Notes: generated from the letters alone by a model not told the origin. A stretch of 64,000 nt of DNA from Tenacibaculum ovolyticum DSM 18103 (GCF_000430545.1 NZ_AUMF01000010.1:62001-126000); one strand, 5' to 3'. Positions 50,187-59,777 are shown, numbered from the stretch's first letter. Program-made: numbers and translations.

Positions 50187-50936
50187 TTAGCTTTTATTTT
50201 TTTTAATTTCCTCGGCTGATATTGCCATATCTAACTCGCAAAAATAACCTTTCTTTAAATTTCGTTTTATGTCATATACTTTGTTGTCAACAATTACATA
50301 GTGTTTTGGGGAATTCCAATAGTTATCTTTTTTAGGTATAAATTCAAATTTTGAAGACACAGGTATATCCAATTTATAAACACCAAAATTTGGGCATCCG
50401 TAATAAACACCTTTCATATCAGTACCACCACAAATATTTTCAAAAGGCTTAAAAGTTTTTGGGTCTGCATTATTTATAGGAATTATTAAATGTCCATCCG
50501 AATTTGCCCACCAAAAATTCACTCTGTTTTTAGTAGTAAAAAATCTGTCATTATATTTTTTGTATGATGCTAATTCTATTCGGTTTGTGAATTCCTGATA
50601 ATATTCGACATCAATAAATTTCCCGTCACATCTTCTATGTGTTTTAGATTTTTTAAAAACCTTGTTTCCTTTTGTTACAAAATCGAATATAGAAGCTTTA
50701 AATGAGATTGAATCATCAATTGGGTCTATTAATCTTCGTTCGATTCTAAGAGTATCTATTTTAGTATTCCCCAAGTCTTTAAAAAAGTTAATATAATTGC
50801 ACTCTATAGTTTTATTAAACTTTGTTTCCTCAGAATTGTTCGATTTTACTATTTTTTTTTCATCAGGTTGCTTTTTTTTGGATTGATTACAAGCAATGAA
50901 AGAGATGGAAATTAATATGAGTAATATTTTTTTCAT
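50187..50936 (-). CDS. Unknown lipoprotein (cassette-like)
   Basis: 249 aa. Signal ILLILISISFIACNQSKKK with lipid Cys about residue 16, then a Lys/Glu-rich tether. The body includes KTHRRCDGKFIDVEYYQEFTN, FWWANSDGHLIIPINNADPKTFKPF and CGGTDMKGVYYGCPNFGVYKLD. This matches the DKNYFEF/DUF-type lipoproteins of Bacteroidetes that carry a DKNxxY-like segment, though I cannot name the family. A palindromic repeat lies 11 bases before its start and another follows its stop. Confidence 0.65.
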   Translation of the reverse strand: MKKILLILISISFIACNQSKKKQPDEKKIVKSNNSEETKFNKTIECNYINFFKDLGNTKIDTLRIERRLIDPIDDSISFKASIFDFVTKGNKVFKKSKTHRRCDGKFIDVEYYQEFTNRIELASYKKYNDRFFTTKNRVNFWWANSDGHLIIPINNADPKTFKPFENICGGTDMKGVYYGCPNFGVYKLDIPVSSKFEFIPKKDNYWNSPKHYVIVDNKVYDIKRNLKKGYFCELDMAISAEEIKKNKS

Positions 50937-50946
50937 TCTAATGATT

Positions 50947-50994
50947 TACAACAACGGGATATATGTACTGGTACATATATTTCCATTATGTTTT
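50947..50994. repeat. 48-bp repeat, copy 2
   Basis: Copy of 31364-31411, same strand sense and the same position relative to a minus-strand orphan gene. On its far side it abuts the stop of the integrase remnant. Confidence 0.75.
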
Positions 50995-51157
50995 TTACAA
51001 ATCTAAGGGATTTTTAATTAATTCAAAGTTGTGAGAAGCAACATGTGTACTGTGTCCGAGTAAGTTTTGAATATAGAGCAGATTAATGTCATTTTCTAAA
51101 AGATAGGTAGCAAAAGAATGGCGTAACATATGAGGAGTTACTTTTTTATAATTTCAG
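50995..51157 (-). pseudogene. Tyrosine recombinase C-terminal remnant
   Basis: Open frame reading [20 protein letters not shown], then [20 protein letters not shown], then LIKNPLDL and a stop. HxLRHSFATxLLExGxxLxxIQxLLGHxS is the box II of XerC/D- and IntI-like integrases. The catalytic Tyr motif (xxTxxYTH) is garbled into THVASHNFE, so even if whole upstream it would be inactive. A stop codon ends the frame just upstream at 51157. Confidence 0.75.
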
Positions 51158-51190
51158 ACTAATTAAAGTAGTATTATTCAAGAGTATTAT

Positions 51191-51231
51191 AAAAACAAAA
51201 AGCTCACCAAATAGGTGAGCTTTTTGTTTTT
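51191..51231 (-). terminator. gcvP terminator, original copy
   Basis: AAAAACAAAAAGCTCACC / GGTGAGCTTTTTGTTTTT with loop AAATA/TATTT, followed by T-rich sequence on the minus strand: an 18-bp stem. A shorter copy is at 52886-52913 beside the intact gcvP gene. Confidence 0.85.
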
Positions 51232-51245
51232 ATAAAGAGAGTTTT

Positions 51246-51660
51246 TTAAACTTCATCATCTATATAATCTTCAATAGGATTACAAGAACAAATTAAATTA
51301 CGATCTCCAAAAGCATCATCAACACGACGTACTGAAGGCCAAAATTTATTATCAGCAATATACTCTAAAGGAAAAACAGCTTGATTACGAGTGTATGGTA
51401 AAGACCATTCATCGGTAGTTAACATACCTTGTGTATGCGGTGCATTTTTTAAAGGATTGTTAGTGTTCTCTTTAGTTGCTTCAGCAATTTCTTTTCTAAT
51501 AGAAATCATTGCATCACAAAAACGATCTAACTCAGCAACATTTTCAGATTCTGTAGGCTCTACCATAATGGTACCAGCAACAGGAAAAAAACTGTAGGCG
51601 CATGAAAATCATAATCCATTAAACGCTTAGCGATATCAAGAACTTCAATTCCGTTTTGTG
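51246..51660 (-). pseudogene. Duplicate of the gcvP 3' end, with the ancestral C-terminus
   Basis: About 415 bases, roughly 95% identical to 52966-53306. It holds the frame for the last ~106 residues and, unlike the full gene, ends in [24 protein letters not shown], the usual GcvP ending. A one-base deletion (GGAAAAAAACTG versus GGAAAAGAAACTG at 53229-53241) breaks the frame near 51585. It ends abruptly at ATTCCGTTTTGTG (51648-51660), where another gene's remnant begins. Confidence 0.88.
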
Positions 51661-51663
51661 TGA

Positions 51664-51802
51664 TTGTATACGATAAGTTCCTTTTTTAAAGGGGTAACTT
51701 AAATTATTGGTAGGAAATTGAAAAAACTCATTTAAGGAGGAATAATCAAGATCTTTCGAAACAGGATATCCTAAAAAGTTATCACGTGTAATAGTTAGTC
51801 GT
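51664..51802 (-). pseudogene. PLP-decarboxylase-like N-terminal remnant
   Basis: Minus frame reading LTITRDNFLGYPVSKDLDYS, then [20 protein letters not shown], then TYRIQSH, then joining the gcvP fragment. NxLGYPxSxDxDYSxLxxFxxFxxNN....GxYxxxSHxxE resembles the N-terminus of group II histidine-decarboxylase-like enzymes. No PLP lysine region is present. Tentative. Confidence 0.4.
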
Positions 51803-52060
51803 TATTTAAGGGTGTTTAATTTCTGATTTTTTTTTTTTCACCACCTTATTTTACTATTAAACAATAGGAATTTTAGTTGACTATTATTTTAGAATACTTC
51901 ACATCTCAATTTAGACGCTTCACTTATAAATAATAATTTAGATTAGTCCCTTACTGTATGTTTGTACCATGAATAAGAAGTAATGCTTTGATATATAGGT
52001 GTTATTGGTGTGGTAGGGATTTAACTAATAGATTTTTAATAAATTAATTTAATAAATAAA

Positions 52061-52846
52061 ATGATGAATAACAAAACGATTTTTAAGGCAATAATATTAG
52101 TAACAATTCTCTTATTTTGTAAATCATTTTCTCTTTTAGCGAGTTCTATAGAAGATACTTCTAAAAAAAATGATAAATGGATATTATTAGGTATCACAAC
52201 AGTAAAAGGGAGTTTAGATAGAGATGAAGTAAAAGTTACTAGTAGTAAAGGTATGTTTACACACCTTAAAATTAAGGTGAGAAATGCTTCTTTAGAAATG
52301 AAGAAAATGGTAGTTTATTTTGGAAATGGTAGTACGCAAGATGTTTGGTTAAAGAATCGTTTTTCTAAAGGACAGGAGTCAAGAGAAATAGATTTGAAAG
52401 GGGATAAACGACTCATTAAAAAAGTTGTTTTTTTGTATAAAAAAGGAAACTGGAGCAATAAAGCTCCTATTGTTGCGCTTATAGGTCAAAATAAATCGAG
52501 TAATAATAATCCAGCTAAGCTTGTAGGAAAATGGAAGTTGTTAGGTATTACAACAGTAAAAAGAAGTGTAGATAGAGATGAAGTAAGAGTTACTGCTAGT
52601 AAAGGTATGTTTACACACCTTAAAATTAAAGTAAGAAATTCTTCGTTAGAAATGAAAAAAATGATTGTACATTTTGGTGACGGTAGCAAACAAGATGTTT
52701 GGTTAAAGAATCGTTTTTCTAAAGGACAGGAATCAAGAGCAATAGATCTTAAAGGAAATAAAAGAATTGTTAAAAAAGTTATTTTTTGGTATAAAAAAGG
52801 AAGTTGGATTAATAAAGTTCCTATTGTTGCGCTTATAGGTAAATAA
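52061..52846 (+). CDS. Secreted protein with two tandem DUF2541-like domains
   Basis: 261 aa. Signal ILVTILLFCKSFSLLASS, then two copies of one domain of about 95 residues (about 40-147 and 155-260), roughly 80% identical: WILLGITTVKGSLDRDEVKV / WKLLGITTVKRSVDRDEVRV, MFTHLKIKVRN, DVWLKNRFSKGQESR and IVALIG. The DNA is likewise repeated (52177-52485 versus 52530-52838). The fold resembles DUF2541 (YaaI-like) periplasmic proteins. Promoter TATGTTTG at 51957-51964 and a leader of about 90 bases. Plus-strand island between the two gcvP 3' copies. Confidence 0.78.
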   Translation: MMNNKTIFKAIILVTILLFCKSFSLLASSIEDTSKKNDKWILLGITTVKGSLDRDEVKVTSSKGMFTHLKIKVRNASLEMKKMVVYFGNGSTQDVWLKNRFSKGQESREIDLKGDKRLIKKVVFLYKKGNWSNKAPIVALIGQNKSSNNNPAKLVGKWKLLGITTVKRSVDRDEVRVTASKGMFTHLKIKVRNSSLEMKKMIVHFGDGSKQDVWLKNRFSKGQESRAIDLKGNKRIVKKVIFWYKKGSWINKVPIVALIGK

Positions 52847-52885
52847 AGAAATATTTCTAATAAATTAGAATTTTAGTACATAACA

Positions 52886-52913
52886 AAAAAACTCACCAAA
52901 TAGGTGAGTTTTT
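52886..52913 (-). terminator. gcvP terminator, second copy
   Basis: AAAAACTCACC / GGTGAGTTTTT with loop AAATA, then CGTTTTATAAAG: the truncated relative of 51191-51231, directly after the altered gcvP stop. Confidence 0.8.
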
Positions 52914-52917
52914 CGTT

Positions 52918-55746
52918 TTATAAAGAGAGTTTTTTAAACCCCATTTCAACTCCAAAAGCATCATCAACACGACGTACTGAAGGCCAAAATTTATTATCAG
53001 CAATATACTCTAAAGGAAAAGCAGCTTGCTTACGAGTGTATGGTAAAGACCATTCATCGGCAGTTAACATACCTTGTGTATGCGGTGCATTTTTTAAAGG
53101 ATTGTTGGTGTTCTCTTTAGTTGCTTCAGCAATTTCCTTTCTAATAGAAATCATTGCATCACAAAAACGATCTAACTCAGCAACATTTTCAGATTCTGTA
53201 GGCTCTACCATAATGGTACCAGCAACAGGAAAAGAAACTGTAGGTGCATGAAAACCATAATCCATTAAACGCTTAGCGATATCAACAACTTCAATTCCGT
53301 TTTGTTTAAAAGAACGACAATCTAAAATCATTTCATGCGCAGCACGATTCATTTCACCAGAATATAATGTGTCGTAATGACCATTTAAACGCTCTTTAAT
53401 ATAGTTAGCATTTAAAATAGCTAACTTAGTAGAGTCTGTTAATCCGTTAGCACCTAACATTGTTATGTAACCGTAAGAAATTAAACAAGCTAAAGCAGAA
53501 CCCCAAGGCGCTGCAGAAATAGCTGTAATTGCATTTTCTCCGCCAGTTTTTATTAAAGGATTGGTAGGTAAAAAAGGTACTAGTTGAGGAGCAACACAAA
53601 TTGGTCCAACACCAGGGCCACCACCTCCGTGAGGAATGGCAAATGTTTTGTGTAAGTTTAAGTGACAAACATCTGCACCAATAGTTGCAGGATTTGTTAA
53701 ACCTACTTGTGCATTCATGTTTGCACCGTCCATATAAACCTGACCACCATTATCATGAATAATTTGGGTAATTTCTTTAATTGCTTTTTCGTAAACACCG
53801 TGTGTAGATGGATACGTTACCATTAAAGCAGCTAAATTATCTTTATGCTTTTCAGCCTTTGCACGTAAATCTTCAACATCAATATTTCCTCTCTCATCAG
53901 TTTTGGTAACAACTACCTTCATACCAGCCATAACTGCTGAAGCAGGATTTGTTCCGTGAGCAGAAGCAGGAATTAAACAAATGTTTCTGTGAGCATCATC
54001 GTTTGATTTATGATAAGCACGAATAACCATTAAACCAGCAAATTCTCCTTGCGCACCAGAATTTGGTTGTAAAGAAGTACCAGCAAAACCGGTAACTACG
54101 TTTAGTTGGTTTTCTAAGTTAGTTAAAACCTCTTGGTATCCTTGAGCTTGATCAATTGGTACAAAAGGGTGAATATTTCCCCATTGAGGATTACTTAATG
54201 GTAGCATCTCTGAAGCAGCATTTAGCTTCATAGTACAAGAACCTAAAGAAATCATTGAATGATTTAATGATAAATCTTTACGCTCTAATTTTTTAATATA
54301 ACGCATCATTTCAGATTCTGATTGATACGTATTAAATATTTCGTTATCTAAGAAAGAAGTATTTCTTTGAATATTTGCAGGAATTACATCTGATGATGTA
54401 AATTCGGTAACAGTAATGTCTTGAACATTAAAAGCTTGTTCAAAACAATCAACAATAGCATTAATTTCTTTTAAGCTAACAGTTTCGTTTACTGAAATAG
54501 AAACATGGTTATCATCAATATAATTAAAGTTAATTCCGTTTTTCTCGGCAACAGTACGTAACTTTTTAGCTTCAACCTCAATTAATATAGTATCAAAATA
54601 AGCAGCATTTTTTTGCTTGAAACCTAAAGTCTCTAAAGCAGTAGCTAACGTATTTGTTGATGAATGAACCCTATCAGCAATATATTGTAAACCATCTTTA
54701 CCGTGGTACACAGCATACATACCTGCCATAACAGCTAATAAAACCTGTGCAGTACAAATATTAGAAGTTGCTTTTTCACGTTTAATGTGTTGTTCACGAG
54801 TTTGTAAAGCCATACGTAAAGCACGACCACCATCAACATCTTTAGTAACACCAATTACACGACCAGGAAGACTACGTTTGTAAGCTTCTTTAGTTGCAAA
54901 ATAACCAGCATGAGGCCCACCATAACCTAACGGAATTCCGAAACGTTGTGTAGTTCCTACAACTACATCGGCACCAAATTCACCCGGAGCCTTTAATTTT
55001 ACTAATGATAAAATATCAGCCGCAACAGCTACTTTTATGTTTTTTGCATTACAGTTAGCAACAAACTCAGTATAATCATAAACTAAACCATGCTTTCCTG
55101 GATATTGAACGATAGCACCAAAAAACTCTTCAGAAAAATCAAATTTTTCATGGTTTCCAATAACTAACTCAATTCCGATAGGAATAGCACGAGTTTGTAA
55201 AATTGATAATGTTTGTGGTAAAATATCTTCAGAAATAAAGAATTTATTTACACCTGCTTTTTTCTGAGCACGCTCACGAACATCAAATAATAAAGCCATT
55301 GCTTCAGCTGCAGCAGTACCTTCATCTAATAAAGAAGCATTAGCTAACTCCATTCCAGTTAAATCACAAACCATTGTTTGGTAATTTAATAAAGCCTCTA
55401 AACGCCCTTGAGCAATTTCAGCCTGGTATGGTGTATATGCTGTATACCATCCCGGGTTTTCTAATATGTTTCTTTGAATAACACTAGGCACAATTGCCTC
55501 GTGATACCCTAAACCAATATAAGTTTTAAAAACACTGTTTTTTGCACCTAATTCGGTAATATGATTTAAATACTCATATTCACTCATTGCAGGAGCTAAA
55601 TCTAATGCTGAATCTAAACGAATATCATCAGGAACAGTTTCAAAAATTAATTGGTCTAAACTATCTACACCAATAGTAGTAAACATTTGTTGATGGTCTT
55701 TTTTACGAGGACCAATATGTCTTAGTTGAAATGAATTAGTGTTCAT
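52918..55746 (-). CDS. gcvP: Glycine dehydrogenase (decarboxylating), P-protein
   Basis: 942 aa, full-length single-chain P-protein. N-terminal half: [69 protein letters not shown]-terminal half: [46 protein letters not shown], and the PLP lysine in [18 protein letters not shown]. It decarboxylates glycine and passes aminomethyl to the H-protein lipoyl arm. The C-terminus is abnormal: after DDAFG it reads [10 protein letters not shown] instead of DRNLICSC..., which is kept in the duplicate at 51246. Whether the enzyme is still active is open. Confidence 0.96.
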   Translation of the reverse strand: MNTNSFQLRHIGPRKKDHQQMFTTIGVDSLDQLIFETVPDDIRLDSALDLAPAMSEYEYLNHITELGAKNSVFKTYIGLGYHEAIVPSVIQRNILENPGWYTAYTPYQAEIAQGRLEALLNYQTMVCDLTGMELANASLLDEGTAAAEAMALLFDVRERAQKKAGVNKFFISEDILPQTLSILQTRAIPIGIELVIGNHEKFDFSEEFFGAIVQYPGKHGLVYDYTEFVANCNAKNIKVAVAADILSLVKLKAPGEFGADVVVGTTQRFGIPLGYGGPHAGYFATKEAYKRSLPGRVIGVTKDVDGGRALRMALQTREQHIKREKATSNICTAQVLLAVMAGMYAVYHGKDGLQYIADRVHSSTNTLATALETLGFKQKNAAYFDTILIEVEAKKLRTVAEKNGINFNYIDDNHVSISVNETVSLKEINAIVDCFEQAFNVQDITVTEFTSSDVIPANIQRNTSFLDNEIFNTYQSESEMMRYIKKLERKDLSLNHSMISLGSCTMKLNAASEMLPLSNPQWGNIHPFVPIDQAQGYQEVLTNLENQLNVVTGFAGTSLQPNSGAQGEFAGLMVIRAYHKSNDDAHRNICLIPASAHGTNPASAVMAGMKVVVTKTDERGNIDVEDLRAKAEKHKDNLAALMVTYPSTHGVYEKAIKEITQIIHDNGGQVYMDGANMNAQVGLTNPATIGADVCHLNLHKTFAIPHGGGGPGVGPICVAPQLVPFLPTNPLIKTGGENAITAISAAPWGSALACLISYGYITMLGANGLTDSTKLAILNANYIKERLNGHYDTLYSGEMNRAAHEMILDCRSFKQNGIEVVDIAKRLMDYGFHAPTVSFPVAGTIMVEPTESENVAELDRFCDAMISIRKEIAEATKENTNNPLKNAPHTQGMLTADEWSLPYTRKQAAFPLEYIADNKFWPSVRRVDDAFGVEMGFKKLSL

Positions 55747-55877
55747 TGTCTGTTGTTGTTTTTAAGTCGTCCAAAAATAATAAAATTGTATCATTCTATA
55801 TGGTATATTTTTGCTTTAAAACAGATATTTTATTAACCAAAAGGATAGGTTATAAACATAAAAACTATTTTTGTGTA

Positions 55878-56693
55878 ATGAAACTCTTTAAAATAATAAT
55901 TGATTTTTATATAAATGCTAGTATTCACGTAGCATTAGCTGTATTTTATTTTGTTAAAATAACCGAGTTTTATTTAGGGGTAACAGGCAGTGAATCTTTA
56001 GGTTATTTCGTTTTTTATGCAACCATTACAGCCTATAATTTTGTGAAATATGCGGGCGTTGCAAAATTGCATCACAGAAGTTTAACAACACATCTAAAAA
56101 TAATTCAAATTTTCTCTTTAGTTTGTTTTCTTTTAATGTGCTTTTATATGAGTAAGTTAAGTGTAAAAATATTATTATTTCTTGCCCCATTAGGATTACT
56201 TACTTTTTTATATGCAATTCCTTTTCTTAGTGGGTTTCAAAAAAATTTAAGAAGCGTTGGGTATTTAAAAATAGTAATTGTGGCTATTGTTTGGGCAGGA
56301 ATTACAGTATTTCTACCAGCTTTATATTCCGAAATAATTTTCACAAAATCATTGTATCTAATAACTTTACAGCGTTTTTTGTTAGTAGTTGTTTTAATAC
56401 TTCCTTTTGATATTAGAGATGTACAGTACGATGCGGTTTTACTACAAACAATTCCAAAAAAAATAGGAATTAAAAAAACAAAAAAATTAGGCTATTCGTT
56501 GTTAGCCTTTTGTTTACTACTAGAACTTGTTATAAAATCGAATGATGAGTTTATAGCGGTGTTTTTACTTTTTATAGTTATTACCTTAATTTTATTAATG
56601 AAATCTTCAGAAGAAAAGTCAAAATATTATAGCTCATTTTTGGTTGAATCGATGCCAATTATATGGTGGGCTTTATTATTAATAATAGTGTAA
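55878..56693 (+). CDS. UbiA-like membrane prenyltransferase family protein
   Basis: 271 aa from the ATG at 55878 (MKLFKIIIDFYINASIH); the open frame runs upstream to 55746 without sense. Seven or eight TM helices. UbiA-like features: ASIHVALAVFYFVKITEF (first helix), YNFVKYAG near the first Asp-type region, and LPFDIRDVQYDAVLLQTIPKKIGIKKTKKLG, which matches the second DxxxD region (NDxxDxxxD). The first Asp motif is weak. The -7 box TATTTTTG at 55866-55873 lies only 4 bases before the ATG, so the mRNA may be leaderless. Confidence 0.75.
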   Translation: MKLFKIIIDFYINASIHVALAVFYFVKITEFYLGVTGSESLGYFVFYATITAYNFVKYAGVAKLHHRSLTTHLKIIQIFSLVCFLLMCFYMSKLSVKILLFLAPLGLLTFLYAIPFLSGFQKNLRSVGYLKIVIVAIVWAGITVFLPALYSEIIFTKSLYLITLQRFLLVVVLILPFDIRDVQYDAVLLQTIPKKIGIKKTKKLGYSLLAFCLLLELVIKSNDEFIAVFLLFIVITLILLMKSSEEKSKYYSSFLVESMPIIWWALLLIIV

Positions 56694-56906
56694 ATAATAG
56701 TTTTTGAATTTCGTAAAATAGTTGGTTGTTAAAATAGTTTTTATGCTGATTATAGTCTAGTTATTATAAGAAGTGTCAGATTTACAATTGTTTAAATTTC
56801 GTAACAAAAAAACATTAATAGTAAGTTTTTATAAAAACAATTGTATTTTCGTTTGCTTAACAAAACAACAACAACAACAACAACAACACAAAAGATTAAA
56901 TCTAAC
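56694..56906. other. Intergenic/5' leader of the serA-like gene
   Basis: 213 bases. Contains a TATTTTCG -7-like sequence at about 56844-56851 and the CAA repeat at 56862-56889. No small gene seen. Confidence 0.5.
56862..56889 (+). repeat. CAA trinucleotide repeat in the 5' leader
   Basis: About eight CAA/ACA units in a row, 17-18 bases before the start codon. A/C-rich unstructured leaders favour ribosome access; the run is also prone to slippage, so its length may vary between strains. Confidence 0.8.
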
Positions 56907-58799
56907 ATGAATTTAGTAAAACGAAGTTTCGTTTTCGATTTCGACAGTACCTTAACAAAGGTAGAAGCATTAGATGTTTTAGCAGAAATCACCTTAGCGG
57001 GAAATCCGAAAAAGGATGAAATTATTAAAGAAATTGTAAATATTACAAACCAAGGGATCGATGGGGAAATATCCTTTCCAGAATCCTTAGAAAAACGCAT
57101 TAAATTATTAAAAGCTAAAGAAGCAGATTTACCTTTATTAATTAAAGAATTAAAACAAAAAGTATCACGATCTATACAAGGCAATAGAGAGTTTTTTGAA
57201 GATTTTTCTGACGATATTTATGTGATTTCAGCAGGATTCAAAGAATTTATAGATCCGATTGTTGCTGAGTATAATATTCCTTCGGAAAGAGTATTTGCAA
57301 ATACTTTTGAATTTAATAACGAAGGTGTTATTGTTGGTTTTGATGAAGAGAATTCATTATCAAAACATAATGGTAAAATAGAATGTTTACAGAACTTAAA
57401 TTTAGAAGGAGAAATACAAGTAATTGGTGATGGTTACAGTGATGCTGTAACAAAAAAAGCAGGTGTTGCTGATACCTTTTTTGCGTATACAGAAAATGTG
57501 TCCAGGGAGAAAACAATTGCCAATGCCGACCATGTTACACCTAATTTAGATGAATTTTTATACCTAAACGATTTGCCAAGAAATATATCATACCCAAAAA
57601 ACAGAATTAAAATATTATTATTAGAAAACGTACATGCTGATGCTTTTACAAAATTAACAGCAGATGGTTTTGCTGTTGAAACAGTATCAAAAAGTTTATC
57701 AGAAGACGAATTAATTGAAAAGATTAAAGATGTACATGTTTTAGGTATTCGATCTAAAACTCAGGTGACTAAAAAGGTGATTGAAGCAGCAGAAAAATTA
57801 ATGGTTGTTTCAGCATTCTGTATAGGTACTAAACAAATTGATTTAGATTCTTGTAAAGAAAATGGAGTGGTAGTTTTTAACGCACCTTATAGTAATACGC
57901 GTTCTGTAGTTGAATTAGCTATCGGAGAAATTATTATGCTAATGCGAAGTGTATTTCAACGTAGTACGGAGTTACACAATGGTGAATGGAATAAAACAGC
58001 ACAAGGGTCGAGAGAAGTTAGAGGTAAAAAATTAGGTATTGTTGGTTATGGTAACATCGGAAAACAATTATCTGTTTTAGCTGAGGCTTTAGGGATGGAT
58101 GTGTATTATTATGATGTTGAAGATAAGTTAGCTTTAGGAAACGCAACAAGAATTAATACATTAAAAGAATTATTAAATATTTCTGATGTTGTTACCTTGC
58201 ATATAGATGATAATTCAGCAAATAAAAACTACATAGGTAAAGAAGAAATAGCTCAAATGAAAGACGGGGCACATTTAGTGAATCTTTCTAGGGGATTTGT
58301 GGTAGAAATTGAGGCTTTGGTTGAAGCATTAAAGTCAGGTAAATTAGCTGGTGCAGCAGTAGATGTATATCCAGAAGAACCAAGAAAAAATGGAGACTTT
58401 ATTACACAGTTAAAAGGGTTAGATAATGTTATTTTAACACCTCATGTTGGTGGAAGCACAGAAGAGGCGCAAAGAGATATTGCAGATTTTGTACCAGGGA
58501 AAATAATGGCATATATTAATTCAGGTAATACGGTAGATGCAGTAAACTTTCCGAATATAAGATTACCTCGTCATACAAATGCACACAGGTTTTTACATAT
58601 ACACAAGAATGTTCCTGGTGTAATGGCAGAGATTAATAAAGTATTAGCAAAATACACACTTAATATTACAGGACAATATTTATCTACAGATTCTAAAGTA
58701 GGATATGTAATAACAGATATTGATAAGGAGTACAATCAAGAAGTGATTACAAAACTTCGTGAAATTGACGGTACTATTAAATTTAGAGTATTGTATTAA
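56907..58799 (+). CDS. Fused HAD phosphatase - D-3-phosphoglycerate dehydrogenase
   Basis: 630 aa from the ATG at 56907. Residues 1-215 are a SerB-like HAD phosphatase: VFDFDSTLTKVEALD (DxDxT motif I), VISAGF (motif II) and VIGDGYSDAVT (motif III/IV). Residues 232-540 are an NAD-dependent 2-hydroxyacid dehydrogenase: KKLGIVGYGNIGKQLSVLAEALGMDVYYYD, LHIDDNSANKNYIG, NLSRGFVVEIEALVEAL, DNVILTPHVGGSTEEAQRDIA with the catalytic His. Residues 555-630 are an ACT domain (HIHKNVPGVMAEINKVLAKYTLNITGQYLST) for serine feedback. It thus combines the first and last steps of serine synthesis in one chain. Confidence 0.93.
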   Translation: MNLVKRSFVFDFDSTLTKVEALDVLAEITLAGNPKKDEIIKEIVNITNQGIDGEISFPESLEKRIKLLKAKEADLPLLIKELKQKVSRSIQGNREFFEDFSDDIYVISAGFKEFIDPIVAEYNIPSERVFANTFEFNNEGVIVGFDEENSLSKHNGKIECLQNLNLEGEIQVIGDGYSDAVTKKAGVADTFFAYTENVSREKTIANADHVTPNLDEFLYLNDLPRNISYPKNRIKILLLENVHADAFTKLTADGFAVETVSKSLSEDELIEKIKDVHVLGIRSKTQVTKKVIEAAEKLMVVSAFCIGTKQIDLDSCKENGVVVFNAPYSNTRSVVELAIGEIIMLMRSVFQRSTELHNGEWNKTAQGSREVRGKKLGIVGYGNIGKQLSVLAEALGMDVYYYDVEDKLALGNATRINTLKELLNISDVVTLHIDDNSANKNYIGKEEIAQMKDGAHLVNLSRGFVVEIEALVEALKSGKLAGAAVDVYPEEPRKNGDFITQLKGLDNVILTPHVGGSTEEAQRDIADFVPGKIMAYINSGNTVDAVNFPNIRLPRHTNAHRFLHIHKNVPGVMAEINKVLAKYTLNITGQYLSTDSKVGYVITDIDKEYNQEVITKLREIDGTIKFRVLY

Positions 58800-58820
58800 A
58801 AATAAAACAATTATGTAGAG

Positions 58821-58847
58821 AAAGCCTTGTAAATTTTACAAGGCTTT
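58821..58847. terminator. Terminator between convergent serA-like and iclR genes
   Basis: AAAGCCTTGTAAA / TTTTACAAGGCTTT stem followed by TTT on the plus strand. It is also readable on the minus strand after the IclR stop, so it probably serves both. Confidence 0.82.
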
Positions 58848-58849
58848 TT

Positions 58850-59623
58850 TTATAAAGAATTAAAATCTTGTAATGAAGTTTCAATTAAAGTAGCTCCTTT
58901 TTGTAAAATAGAAATGTAACCTTGTACGTTTTCTAATTTAAAGCGACTAGAAGGGCCAGAAGCACTTATGCAGGCAATCGCATTTCCTTTTTTATTAAAA
59001 ATAGGAATAGCTATACATATTAAACCTAATTCAAACTCTTCTAAATCTAAAGAATAACCTTGATCTCTTATGCTATTTAATTTTTCTTTTAATTCGAGTT
59101 TTTTGGTAATTGTTTTTTGCGTGTATTTAGTTAAAGAGTTGTTTTTTAGATAATTTTCTTGCTTTTCAATAGAAGAAAAAGCTAATAATAATTTTCCTGA
59201 AGCAGTTGCATGAATTGGTTGATAAGAACCAATAGAGGTGCTTATTTTTAAACCCTGTAAGCTATCTGCTTTATTTACGTAAAAAACTTTCTCTTCTTTT
59301 AAAATTCCAAGAAGTACTGTTTCTTGTATTTCTAAAGCGACACTCTTTATAGGTGAATTAGTGGCTGTAATTAAAGATTGGTATAAAGAAACACGATTAC
59401 CTAGTTCAAAAAGTTTACTACCTAAACAATATTTTTCATTTTCATTCTGATGTATAACATTTAAAGAAACCAAGGTGCTTAATAATCTATAGGTAGTGCT
59501 TTTATTGTAGCCTGTTTTATTAGCTAACTCACGAACACCCCATTCTTTTTTATCATTTGTAAAAGCATCTAAAACGGTAAACGCTTTTATAATTGATTGG
59601 TTTAAATTTTTGTTGTCAATCAT
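58850..59623 (-). CDS. IclR-family regulator of the kynurenine operon
   Basis: 257 aa from MIDNKNLNQS at 59623; the longer frame reaches into the operator. HTH: SIIKAFTVLDAFTNDKKEWGVRELANKTGYNKSTTYRLLSTLVSLNVI. IclR effector domain: IHATASGKLLLAFSSIEKQE, GYSLDLEEFELGLICIAIPIFNKKGNAIACISASGP. Divergent from kynU, with a GTTTCA-N5-TGAAAC palindrome between; it very likely controls kynU-bla-kmo in response to a tryptophan catabolite. Confidence 0.93.
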   Translation of the reverse strand: MIDNKNLNQSIIKAFTVLDAFTNDKKEWGVRELANKTGYNKSTTYRLLSTLVSLNVIHQNENEKYCLGSKLFELGNRVSLYQSLITATNSPIKSVALEIQETVLLGILKEEKVFYVNKADSLQGLKISTSIGSYQPIHATASGKLLLAFSSIEKQENYLKNNSLTKYTQKTITKKLELKEKLNSIRDQGYSLDLEEFELGLICIAIPIFNKKGNAIACISASGPSSRFKLENVQGYISILQKGATLIETSLQDFNSL

Positions 59624-59681
59624 TATTTTTTGAAAATCATTTTTGCTAATATAATAAAAAAGTGTAAATTTATAAAACACC

Positions 59682-59698
59682 GTTTCATTTAGTGAAAC
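59682..59698. promoter_or_regulatory. IclR-type operator upstream of kynU
   Basis: GTTTCA-TTTAG-TGAAAC, a 17-bp palindrome typical of IclR sites, between the divergent starts. A kynU -7 box TATCTTTA lies at 59731-59738. Confidence 0.7.
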
Positions 59699-59777
59699 AC
59701 TTTTGTTTTTTGATTTGTTTATAAATCAAGTATCTTTAGTGTTTAAAAAGAAAGGTTTTTTTGAAATAAAAAGAAGC

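Noticed and set aside
52904..53251. Plus-strand ORF over the gcvP 3' end (and its twin at 51391-51597)
   Set aside because: Antisense shadow of gcvP; it appears twice only because the gcvP end is duplicated.
56792..57184. Minus-strand ORF opposite the serA-like gene
   Set aside because: It contains a long Val run that is only the antisense of the CAA repeat; it is the shadow of the real gene.
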